A DNA stretch of 64,000 bases from Nitrospinaceae bacterium (GTDB taxonomy: Bacteria > Nitrospinota > Nitrospinia > Nitrospinales > Nitrospinaceae), in assembly GCA_029261535.1 (NCBI GenBank), contig JAJDBF010000070.1, positions 1 through 64,000 of the forward strand. Reading direction: 5' to 3'. The position numbers were made by a program, and so were the translations under genes. Every line of letters begins with the position of its first letter. Position 1 is the first letter of the stretch. The notes beneath the pieces were generated by a model, which saw only the letters and a list, made by a program, of their open reading frames with translations, ran no database searches and was not told the DNA's origin. Positions 38,007-45,548 of this stretch are shown here, piece by piece.

Positions 38007-39845
38007 TCAGTCGAGCTCGAAAGCTTCGGCGTAATTCAATTTAAGGGATGGGTCCTGCTCTTCCTTGAGGAGCAGGCAACCGCCAACGGAGAGCACGTCG
38101 AGGTCTGTTCCCATAAAACACCGGAACGCATCTTCCGGGGTGCAGACGATGGGCTCGCCCCGCACATTGAAACTGGTATTGACGATGACGGGGCATCCGG
38201 TGAGTTTTTTAAATTCGGAAATGAGCGCGTGGTACGCCGGGTTGGTGTCGGCGTGCACTGTCTGAATCCGCGCCGAGTAGTCGACATGGGTCACCGCCGG
38301 AATATCCGAGCGCGGCACGTTGAGTTTGTCAATGCCAAACAACTTTTTCTGTTCCTCAGTCATGGAGATGTGTCGTCCTTGCACCACATCGGCCACCAGT
38401 AGCATATAAGGACTGTCCTCATCAATATCGAACCAGTCGGCAACATCCTCGCGCAAAACCGACGGCGCAAATGGGCGAAACGATTCGCGGAACTTCACTT
38501 TTAAATTCAAAACGGATTGCATGGAAGCCGATCGTGCATCGCCAAGAATAGAACGACCGCCAAGAGCGCGTGGACCAAACTCCATGCGCCCCTGAAACCA
38601 GCCGATGGCTTTGTCATTGGCAAGTGCTTCGGCACACTGCACGACAACGCTGTCCTGATCCAGGACTTTGAATTTGGCACCCACCGCTTGCAACCTGCGC
38701 TCAATGTCATCCTGCGAAAACTCCGGCCCAAGATACGACCCGCGCATTTTGTCAATACCGGGGGTCAGATGGCGCGGCTGTTTCTTGAACAGATGGTGCC
38801 CGGCGAGAGCCGCTCCCAGTGCCCCTCCGGCATCACCTGCCGCCGGTTGAATCCATATTTTTTCAAAACACTGGTCGCGCAGGAGTTTACCGTTTGCCAC
38901 ACAGTTCAAGGCAACCCCACCCGCCAGACATAAATTTTTAAGGCCTGTCTCCTTGGCGATGGAACGCGCCAGTTGCAGAACCAACTCTTCGGTGGCGTGC
39001 TGGATTGAGGCGGCAAGGTCCATATGGCGCTGATCCAGTTGCTCCTTGTCCGCCTGTCGCGGCGGCCCACCAAACAGGTCGTGAAATTTTTCACTGGTCA
39101 TGGTCAGACCGGTGCAGTAATTGAAGTAGGACAAGTCCAGACGAAACGAGCCATCGTCCTTGATATCCACCAACTGTTCCAGAATTTTTTTCGAATATTT
39201 TGGCTCGCCATAAGGGGCCAGCCCCATCACTTTGTACTCGCCGCTGTTGACTTTGAATCCTGTGTAATAAGTGAAGGCGGAATACAGAAGCCCGAGAGAA
39301 TGTGGAAAATGAATTTCCTTGATCATTTTCAGATCGTTGCCAACACCATGACCAAATGAAGTGGTCGCCCATTCGCCGACACCGTCCATGGTCAACACCG
39401 CCGCTTCTTCAAAGGGAGAGGCAAAAAAGGCACTGGCTGAATGGCTGAGATGGTGCTCGGAAAACAGCAGGCGTTCTTCCACACTTCCTTCAAGGCCGAG
39501 GGTCTTGAGTTCATCCACTAACAATTTTTTCTGGAACAGTTTTTCTTTGAGCCAGATGGGAATGGCTTTTTGAAATGAAAGGAACCCTCTTGGCGCAAAT
39601 GCCAGGTAGGTCTCAAGCAAGCGTTCAAATTTAAGGAAGGGTTTATCGTAGAAGACAATGTGGTCGAGGTCTTCGGCCTTGATCCCGGCCTGCTCAAGAC
39701 AAAATTCAATCGCACGGTGCGGAAAACCGGAATCGTGCTTCTTGCGCGTGAACCGCTCTTCCTGTGCGGCGGCCACCACATCACCCCCGACCAGCAGTGC
39801 GGCGGCACTGTCGTGATAAAACGCTGAAATCCCAAGTATGCGCAT
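38007..39845 (-). CDS. NodU/CmcH-family carbamoyltransferase
   Basis: The 612-residue enzyme has an N-terminal Kae1-like part (ILGISAFYHDSAAALL, HHLSHSASAF with H131, H132 and H135, and LTMDGVGEWATTSFG) and a C-terminal YrdC-like part (about 385-590) with WFQGRMEFGPRALGGRSILG. It transfers a carbamoyl group from carbamoyl phosphate, via an adenylate, to a hydroxyl of sugars or natural products. The substrate is unknown. Upstream on the same strand are a DUF5989 gene and an SxtJ-like gene, a recurrent trio in many genomes, and CoaX lies downstream. Confidence 0.93.
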   Translation of the reverse strand: MRILGISAFYHDSAAALLVGGDVVAAAQEERFTRKKHDSGFPHRAIEFCLEQAGIKAEDLDHIVFYDKPFLKFERLLETYLAFAPRGFLSFQKAIPIWLKEKLFQKKLLVDELKTLGLEGSVEERLLFSEHHLSHSASAFFASPFEEAAVLTMDGVGEWATTSFGHGVGNDLKMIKEIHFPHSLGLLYSAFTYYTGFKVNSGEYKVMGLAPYGEPKYSKKILEQLVDIKDDGSFRLDLSYFNYCTGLTMTSEKFHDLFGGPPRQADKEQLDQRHMDLAASIQHATEELVLQLARSIAKETGLKNLCLAGGVALNCVANGKLLRDQCFEKIWIQPAAGDAGGALGAALAGHHLFKKQPRHLTPGIDKMRGSYLGPEFSQDDIERRLQAVGAKFKVLDQDSVVVQCAEALANDKAIGWFQGRMEFGPRALGGRSILGDARSASMQSVLNLKVKFRESFRPFAPSVLREDVADWFDIDEDSPYMLLVADVVQGRHISMTEEQKKLFGIDKLNVPRSDIPAVTHVDYSARIQTVHADTNPAYHALISEFKKLTGCPVIVNTSFNVRGEPIVCTPEDAFRCFMGTDLDVLSVGGCLLLKEEQDPSLKLNYAEAFELD

Positions 39846-39854
39846 GTGTCTCGG

Positions 39855-40004
39855 TTAAAAGAGTGTGTAAATGAAGGGGGCCACGGTGGAACCCTGGGTC
39901 AGAACAATCAGGCCGCCCATCAGCACCATCATAAGAAGAATAGGAAGTAGCCAGAATTTTTTTCTGACTTTCATGAACTCCCACAATTCGGCAAAGAAAG
40001 ACAT
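39855..40004 (-). CDS. DUF5989 small membrane protein
   Basis: The 49-residue protein starts MSFFAELWEFMKVRKKFWLL and ends with FIYTLF. It has a cytoplasmic amphipathic start and one membrane helix (LLMMVLMGGLIVLTQG). This is the DUF5989 family, usually found beside NodU-type carbamoyltransferases and SxtJ-like membrane proteins. It lies 9 bases upstream of the carbamoyltransferase gene and 8 bases downstream of the SxtJ-like gene. Function unknown. Confidence 0.82.
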   Translation of the reverse strand: MSFFAELWEFMKVRKKFWLLPILLMMVLMGGLIVLTQGSTVAPFIYTLF

Positions 40005-40012
40005 GGTGACTC

Positions 40013-40435
40013 CTAAAACTGTTTGGAAAGGGTTTCGGGTTCAGGCCCGGGAGGATCGCGTGGAATCCAGTAACTTTTTTCGTCCGGCTTAAATTTGAGT
40101 CGCAGTAAATCCTTGCCAAAAAGACGCATGAACACTCCCATCGGCGTGATCATGCCGAAAAAGAGAAGTCCCATGACGATTGGACTGACAACTTTCCCCA
40201 TCAAGAGACCCAAGGCCGTCCAGGCCCGGTTGAGCGGGGCCAGAAGGGATGGCTTGATCACTGCCAACAGGCCAAATACCCCGCTCAGCACCACCAGCCA
40301 TATTTTCAGGCCGCCGGACTGGTACCAGATAAAAAGGGCAATGGCTAGGAAAATAGCGGCGAACCAGAAGCCGAACGAGCGATCCGATGCGGTTTTGACT
40401 GGATGTAGGTTGTCGAGTGTTTCGTGTGCCGTCAT
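40013..40435 (-). CDS. SxtJ-family membrane protein
   Basis: The 140-residue protein has three or four hydrophobic segments (about residues 21-37, 44-60, 74-108) and a charged, proline-rich C-terminus (RDPPGPEPETLSKQF). The pattern MGKVVSPIVMGLLFFGMITPMG is characteristic of SxtJ-like proteins, named from the saxitoxin cluster but present in many bacteria next to carbamoyltransferases. It begins the four-gene operon SxtJ-DUF5989-NodU-CoaX. Its biochemical role is unknown, and it might anchor the complex at the membrane. Confidence 0.82.
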   Translation of the reverse strand: MTAHETLDNLHPVKTASDRSFGFWFAAIFLAIALFIWYQSGGLKIWLVVLSGVFGLLAVIKPSLLAPLNRAWTALGLLMGKVVSPIVMGLLFFGMITPMGVFMRLFGKDLLRLKFKPDEKSYWIPRDPPGPEPETLSKQF

Positions 40436-40511
40436 AGTGGGTGATTATACAATAAATCAATGATCTGGAAAGATGTAATCTCCTCCTGCTCACTCATACC
40501 TTCAGCAAATA

Positions 40512-40882
40512 GAGACCTTTGCATAACTCAAAATTTCTAATCAGGATTCACAATGAACCGTATGATCAATCAATAAACCGTGTTTGATAATCCCTTCTCT
40601 TAAAAGGGGAGGGTTGGGAATGGGCCATCCATGCAACCTCCCCTGTCCCCCTACACAATAGATTCAAGAACGCGACTAGCAGGTTGCTGAAAAACTATTT
40701 TCGAAGGCAAAAATGGATTACATGAATCTATTAAGGTCCGCTAACAGCCTTTATTATCAAGGGCACACTTCGACAGGCTCAGTGTGACAATCAGGGGAAT
40801 ACTCGAAAAAAAGACTTTTTCAGCAACCTGCTAGCCGTTCTTGAACAGGGAAATATGGATATCAAAGTAATGCAAAGGTCTC
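40512..40882. repeat. MITE-like element, CTTTGCAT family, with nested insert
   Basis: The ends 40512-40524 (GAGACCTTTGCAT) and 40870-40882 are 13-base perfect inverted repeats and match the ends of the element at 18584-18756. Inside, the left part includes CCCTTCTCTTAAAAGGGGAG-like sequence related to 59728-59758. A second inverted-repeat element occupies 40663-40845. Confidence 0.72.
40663..40845. repeat. Nested inverted-repeat element
   Basis: Arms 40663-40694 and 40816-40845 pair over about 30 bases: TTCAAGAACG and CTAGCAGGTTGCTGAAAAA on the left match their reverse complements on the right, separated by a 3-base versus 1-base spacer. Similarity continues weakly inward (TTTTCGAA). The core holds a short CTTCGACA-type repeat at 40768-40789. 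The element lies inside the CTTTGCAT-family element and probably inserted into it. Confidence 0.75.
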
Positions 40883-41386
40883 CAGCAAACAGGCCGTTGT
40901 CCTGCATCAAAAAACTTTTCTCCATCTAAAATAAAGGACAAGGTCAATCCAGGCAGAAACGAGTAACTCTAAATTTTAAAAACCATTGTAAAAGGCTTGA
41001 TTAAAAATAATTAAAACTTGACATAGCAACCGGAGCCAAAAAATAGCTAGTCTTACTGATTTTCCTAGAAGAACAGTCTAACTTTAAAGATTGAACTTTA
41101 CGCATTAAGTTATTTCAGGTCGATAGCCCTCTTCTCTGCATTGAGTATTATTTATTACCATTTGATAAATAAGGGGTTCTTGGCTCAAGCTTATTCCCGC
41201 CCGGAAAACAAACATGTAACATATTGATTTTATTGGCATTCCTCAACTCCCCTCATCACTTCCCACAAAAAAACATTCGATAAAAATAAAATTAGTGTAT
41301 TATATTCAAACCCTTACAGCATATTGAAGAATGCTTCATCACCTCATCTGATTTGATTTATCGGATTTTTCTTACAGGACTCTGAA

Positions 41387-41701
41387 ATGACCCGAATTCG
41401 TCTGCAAGAATTAACGCCGGGCATGTTGATCAGTGAAGATGCTCAGACACATTTGGGGCAGTTAGTGATACCGCGAGGAACTCGTCTGAGTCTGGACAGT
41501 ATTCAAACCCTTAAGTCCTGGGGCATCCCGGAGGTGGACGTTCTGGATCAGGATTCCTTGCCGGGGTTTGCTGAAGTTTCCGATCCGGAACAGGTCACGG
41601 AAACAGAAACAGCAGTTCGAGCTCTGTTCAGTAAAAGCAATACCGATCACCCTGCAATTCAGGAATTGATAAGACTGGCAGTGCATTCACGTCTACCTTA
41701 A
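41387..41701 (+). CDS. Small protein preceding the HDOD gene
   Basis: The 104-residue soluble protein starts with RIRLQELTPGMLISEDAQ, then GQLVIPRGTRLSLDSIQTLKSWGIPEVDV. This two-strand beta motif is often seen as the N-terminal module of HD-GYP and related signalling proteins, here standing alone. The C-terminal third is helical. It is 16 bases upstream of the HDOD gene and heads a three-gene operon ending in a histidine kinase. A role as partner or regulator of the HDOD protein is likely but inferred. Confidence 0.75.
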   Translation: MTRIRLQELTPGMLISEDAQTHLGQLVIPRGTRLSLDSIQTLKSWGIPEVDVLDQDSLPGFAEVSDPEQVTETETAVRALFSKSNTDHPAIQELIRLAVHSRLP

Positions 41702-41717
41702 TTAGAGGAAACAACCC

Positions 41718-42569
41718 TTGCAGGTTACGCCCGAAAGACTTGTAGGAAGTAATCCCAGAATTTCGTCACTTCCCGAAATTTTCTATATGATCAATGAAGT
41801 CATCGCCGACCCCAACAGTTCGTTCGGCGACGTGGCTCAGGTCATCAGCAACGACACCTCACTGTCGTTAAGGTTGTTGAGGATTGTCAACAGCCCTTTC
41901 TACAATTTCCCTCAGAAAATAGACACGATCACTCACGCCATTTCAATCGTAGGGACAGAGCAATTGCGTGATCTGGCCCTCGCCACTTCTGTTCTGACAA
42001 AGTTTGATGGCATCTCCGATCCCACATTAGATATGAATTCGTTTTGGCGGCATAGTCTGGGGTGCGGGGTAGCGGCGCGGGTTCTTGCCCTTCAATGCCG
42101 ACAGCCCAACGCCGAGCGTTTTTTTCTTATGGGGATGATCCATGATGTGGGCCGGTTGATCCTTTTTGAAAACCTGTCGGAAAAAGCGTCTGCAATTCTC
42201 GCCAGAGAATCTCCCGACGGGCCGATTCTGATCGAACGGGAAAAAAAGCTGATCGGGTTCCACCACGGGGAGATAGGCGGAGCGTTATGCCGAGCCTGGA
42301 ACCTGCCCACCCTGCTGGAGCATGTCATCACCTATCATCATAATCCTGAAGAGGCAGAAGACTTTTTTCTGGAAACGGCGATTCTCCATCTGGCAAATAT
42401 CATCACCAAAGCCATGGAACATGGCAACAGCGGAGATACTTATATTCCTCCACTTGATGAAACGGTGTGGAATCGAATCGGGCTCACACCCGGGCACCTT
42501 TCGGCAATTTGGAAACAGGTCGCCATCCAGTTCGATGAATCGGCTGATGTCATCCTCGTAGGCTGTTAG
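41718..42569 (+). CDS. HDOD domain signalling protein
   Basis: The start is TTG at 41718, eight bases after AGAGGA. The 283-residue protein has the HDOD pattern: LPEIFYMINEVIADPNSSF, DTSLSLRLLRIVNSPFYNFP, ITHAISIVGTEQLRDLALA, GMIHDVGRLILFE and GGALCRAWNLP. HDOD proteins are non-catalytic relatives of HD phosphohydrolases that act in two-component and c-di-GMP networks. It lies between a small regulator-like gene and a histidine kinase gene, 2 bases upstream of the latter, so the operon probably forms one signalling unit. Confidence 0.9.
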   Translation: MQVTPERLVGSNPRISSLPEIFYMINEVIADPNSSFGDVAQVISNDTSLSLRLLRIVNSPFYNFPQKIDTITHAISIVGTEQLRDLALATSVLTKFDGISDPTLDMNSFWRHSLGCGVAARVLALQCRQPNAERFFLMGMIHDVGRLILFENLSEKASAILARESPDGPILIEREKKLIGFHHGEIGGALCRAWNLPTLLEHVITYHHNPEEAEDFFLETAILHLANIITKAMEHGNSGDTYIPPLDETVWNRIGLTPGHLSAIWKQVAIQFDESADVILVGC

Positions 42570-42571
42570 CA

Positions 42572-43891
42572 ATGGATAATCAAGACGAAATCAAGCAGAC
42601 CATGCCCAGGGATATGAAATCGCGGCTGGACCATCTGGAACGAAAAAACCAGTGGTATTACTCTGCCCTTGAACTGGTCGCCTCACTTGGAGAAATCCAT
42701 CGGAGCTTCAAGCATCTGGAGGATCCGGATGAAATTTTCAGGGATGCCAGCCCACTCCTTCAACGGGTGATGCCGTTTGAAGCCATCGCTTTGTATCTGG
42801 TGGACTCGGACCCGCCCCGTTTTGAATCACACACTTGTGACCCCCAGGAAAATCAGGACGCGGTTCAGCGTGAAGTGGACCACTGGGTCGATAACGGCAC
42901 CTTTGCCTGGGCTCTGCAACAACCGCAACCCATGTGGGTCAAGGGGAGGAGCGGCGAAACCACCTGGTTTCTGCAAGGGTTGGCCACCCGGTCAACCGTC
43001 CTCGGCATGATTGTTGCCCGCATACCGGAGTCGCATCGCCAGCCACACCCCGACACCAACAAGGTATTGTCCATCATTGCCCAGCACATTGCGCAAGCTA
43101 TCGAAAATGCACTCCTGTTTCGCAAAACCAGTGAGCAAAACCAGGAACTGGAAGAATTGGTCAAAAAAAGAACGCTGGCCCTGGAGAAAAAAACCGTGGA
43201 ACTCGAAGCCCAGATTCGTGAAGTCAACGATTTTACCCAGATCGCGTCGCATGACCTCAGGGAACCTCTGCGTAAACTCACATTATTCAGCGACAGACTA
43301 AAGTCACATTTGCAGGATAAAATCGATCAACGCGCATCTGACTATATGGAAATCATGAACCGGGCAGTGAACCGGCTTGGGACTCAAATTGACGGCCTGC
43401 TGGATTTGTCACGCGTCACGACTCAGGGCCAACAGATCCAGAAAATAAATCTGGACCGCGCTTTGCAATTTGTTCTGAATGAACTGGCATTGGAAATCGA
43501 GGAATCGGAAGCCACTATTCAGCACGATCCCATGCCCTCCCTGCACGCCGACCCATTACAAATTCAACAAGTGTTTTCCCACCTTCTGCATAACGCGATC
43601 AAATACCGCACCCCCGGCAAGGCACCGGAAATACGGGTGACGGCTGTAAAAAATGAAAACGGTTTCTGGCTGATCGGGATACACGACAATGGAATTGGAA
43701 TTGAACCGGCTCAACAGGAAAAGATTTTCAAACCCTTCGAGAGATTGCACGGTCAAAAACAATATCCCGGTATAGGGATGGGCCTTTCCATCTGTCGAAA
43801 AATTGTGGATCGCCACGGCGGCACGCTTCATGTTGAAAGCAACATCGGCAAAGGAGCCTCGTTTTTCATTTGCCTGCCTGAATCAGGATAA
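42572..43891 (+). CDS. GAF-domain cytoplasmic sensor histidine kinase
   Basis: The 439-residue protein has no membrane segment. A GAF-like sensor occupies about residues 45-185. A coiled coil leads to the phospho-acceptor helix with H227 in SHDLREPLRKL. The ATPase domain shows HLLHNAIKYRTP (N box), HDNGIGIEP (G1) and GIGMGLSICRKIVDRHGG (G2). It would autophosphorylate in response to a small ligand or redox signal. No response regulator is adjacent, and the cognate partner may be elsewhere. It is the third gene of the operon with the HDOD protein. Confidence 0.92.
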   Translation: MDNQDEIKQTMPRDMKSRLDHLERKNQWYYSALELVASLGEIHRSFKHLEDPDEIFRDASPLLQRVMPFEAIALYLVDSDPPRFESHTCDPQENQDAVQREVDHWVDNGTFAWALQQPQPMWVKGRSGETTWFLQGLATRSTVLGMIVARIPESHRQPHPDTNKVLSIIAQHIAQAIENALLFRKTSEQNQELEELVKKRTLALEKKTVELEAQIREVNDFTQIASHDLREPLRKLTLFSDRLKSHLQDKIDQRASDYMEIMNRAVNRLGTQIDGLLDLSRVTTQGQQIQKINLDRALQFVLNELALEIEESEATIQHDPMPSLHADPLQIQQVFSHLLHNAIKYRTPGKAPEIRVTAVKNENGFWLIGIHDNGIGIEPAQQEKIFKPFERLHGQKQYPGIGMGLSICRKIVDRHGGTLHVESNIGKGASFFICLPESG

Positions 43892-43992
43892 TCCGTAGCA
43901 ATGAACTGCACTGCATCAACAAAATATTTTTCTGAGAAAGGTTAACTTCTCATCGTGAGAACAGAGAGGAAACTTTCAGGGAAGGAAAGTAC

Positions 43993-44181
43993 TTAGTCTC
44001 GACCAAAAGTTTCGTCAATCGTTTTGACGACTTCTTTTCGCAATCCATTATCCAGAGCGCGCTGTCTCCGGGGTACCAGGGCACTGAGTCCGGGAAACCA
44101 ATTATCCAGCGGGGTGGGATGCGAGACTCCGGGTTTACAGGTATCCTTTTCAACCCGGTTATTTTTGGTCTGATAATCCAT
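43993..44181 (-). CDS. Small unknown protein, second of a coupled pair
   Basis: The start at 44181 follows the TGA of the upstream gene by one base (TGACATG), so it is probably translated by coupling. The 62-residue product is soluble and charged, with an N-terminal DYQTKNNRVEKDTCKPG section, a Pro-rich middle (HPTPLDNWFPGLSALVP) and a basic-acidic helix at the end (RRQRALDNGLRKEVVKTIDE). No family was recognised. A longer frame from 44217 overlaps the upstream gene. Confidence 0.5.
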   Translation of the reverse strand: MDYQTKNNRVEKDTCKPGVSHPTPLDNWFPGLSALVPRRQRALDNGLRKEVVKTIDETFGRD

Positions 44182-44182
44182 G

Positions 44183-44338
44183 TCAGGTTTTTTGGAAACC
44201 GCGATCCAATACCCCAACCGTCATGCGCATCAAATGTTCGAGATACATCTTCTGATGGTTTTTTTGATCAGACCCTGATACCAGGGCTGGCTCATCTTGT
44301 GGCTTTTTGGTGCCCTGCTTTGGCTTTTGATCTTTCAT
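44183..44338 (-). CDS. Small unknown protein, first of a coupled pair
   Basis: The 51-residue product starts MKDQKPKQGTKKPQDEPALV and continues with a SDQKNHQKMYLEHLMRMTVG helix-like stretch. A GGAGA ribosome binding site lies about 6 bases before the ATG at 44338. The longer frame from 44536 lacks support. It is basic, soluble and has no recognised family. Its stop is followed at once by the start of the next small gene. Confidence 0.5.
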   Translation of the reverse strand: MKDQKPKQGTKKPQDEPALVSGSDQKNHQKMYLEHLMRMTVGVLDRGFQKT

Positions 44339-44602
44339 GATTATCTCCATTAAAAAAAACTGACTCTCGCTATTCCTGTTTAAAGCAAAACATGTACCAA
44401 AAAACAATGCCTGGAGAGACAGGGTTAAACTATTATTAAGTAAGGACTTATAGCCAATATCCCAATAGAGATGCAAAAAGCTTACGCCAAAATAAAGGCC
44501 ATTTTTTTCCGGCAGGGGGAAAAACCGTCCTGCCATTGTTCAAAAAATTGACAACCTCAAACACGTGCCCGACTTTAAATTTAATCCTCCGGGCGGGGAC
44601 TG

Positions 44603-45403
44603 ATGAATCGCGATCAAGTGGTGGCATTAAAAGGAAAACTGGCCGGGAGGGATCTCACGAGCCTCGATCTTAGTGGACTGGATCTCAGTTCAGCCGATCT
44701 GGCAGAAGCCGATCTCACCGGATCCATCCTGCGTGGAACTTCGTTTCAATCCGCTCAGCTTTTTCGAGCGCGGCTCCGTGAGTCCGACCTCACCTCAGCC
44801 AACTTCAAAGGGGCAGACCTGACAGAGGCCAATGTCAGTCAATCCGATCTGACCGACGCGACTCTGGAGCATGCCCTCCTGGAAGCCTCCGATTTTCGCG
44901 GATGCACCCTCTTGCGGACCTGCCTGGATCATTCAGACCAGACTGGAATTTTTCTCAGCAAGGCTTTTCTTGTGGATGCTTCTTTTATAGGGGCCGATAT
45001 GAAAGCCAGCGATTTAAGCGAGGCTGAACTGTACGGGGCCAATCTGGAGGGAGCCGATCTCCGATATGCCAAACTGTCCGGGGCACGGCTCCAGCAAGCG
45101 CATCTTTTGGGAACGGACTTTGGAAACGCCGACCTGACCGGGGCGGACTTCGAGCAGGCCATGCTCAAGGATGCTGATCTTTCTGGTGCCAATCTCACCG
45201 ATGCCAACCTGAAAAATACTGATTTGAGCAACACCAATTTACAGGATGCCGTTGGCCTGTGTTGTTCACAATTGGAGTCGGCACAGCTTAACCGGGAAAC
45301 CCGACTCCCCAAAAATCTTGAGATCGCATGGGAAGAGAATACCGGTGAACATCTTCTGGAAAAATCGACAGGTCACTCGTTCACTTGCAAAGACAGGCCC
45401 TGA
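44603..45403 (+). CDS. Pentapeptide-repeat protein
   Basis: The 266-residue protein is mostly A(D/N)LxX repeats (about residues 15-225, e.g. LDLSGLDLSSADLAEADLTG, ADLTEANVSQSDLTDATLE, ADLSGANLTDANLKNTDLS), which fold as a right-handed square beta-helix. Some members mimic DNA to protect gyrase, but most have unknown roles. The C-terminal 40 residues leave the repeat and include two cysteines (LCCSQLESAQL). It has no signal peptide and stands alone. Confidence 0.93.
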   Translation: MNRDQVVALKGKLAGRDLTSLDLSGLDLSSADLAEADLTGSILRGTSFQSAQLFRARLRESDLTSANFKGADLTEANVSQSDLTDATLEHALLEASDFRGCTLLRTCLDHSDQTGIFLSKAFLVDASFIGADMKASDLSEAELYGANLEGADLRYAKLSGARLQQAHLLGTDFGNADLTGADFEQAMLKDADLSGANLTDANLKNTDLSNTNLQDAVGLCCSQLESAQLNRETRLPKNLEIAWEENTGEHLLEKSTGHSFTCKDRP

Positions 45404-45548
45404 AAAATTTAATGAATCGATCATTCACATTGGTAATTTTTCACTTTGATACATTGCCAGAATATTCCGATTTTACTTTCATAAGAACGGGAATCCGCTA
45501 CACTGGTTAAAATTTTAAAACTAGGAAAAACAGGAATTCTAATAACCA

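Larger units (their letters stand above)
40436..41386. other. Long gene-free region with nested repeats
   Basis: About 950 bases carry no supported gene. The left half is filled by a nested pair of MITE-like elements (40512-40882). The right half is AT-rich. TTGACA at about 41018 and a TATTAT-like word near 41297 exist but are not a well-spaced pair. The promoter of the downstream HDOD/kinase operon probably lies here. Confidence 0.5.

Noticed and set aside
40563..40640. Possible terminator or small RNA in CCCTTCTCTTAAAAGGGGAG-type sequence
   Set aside because: It is a member of a dispersed palindromic repeat family and has no T run.
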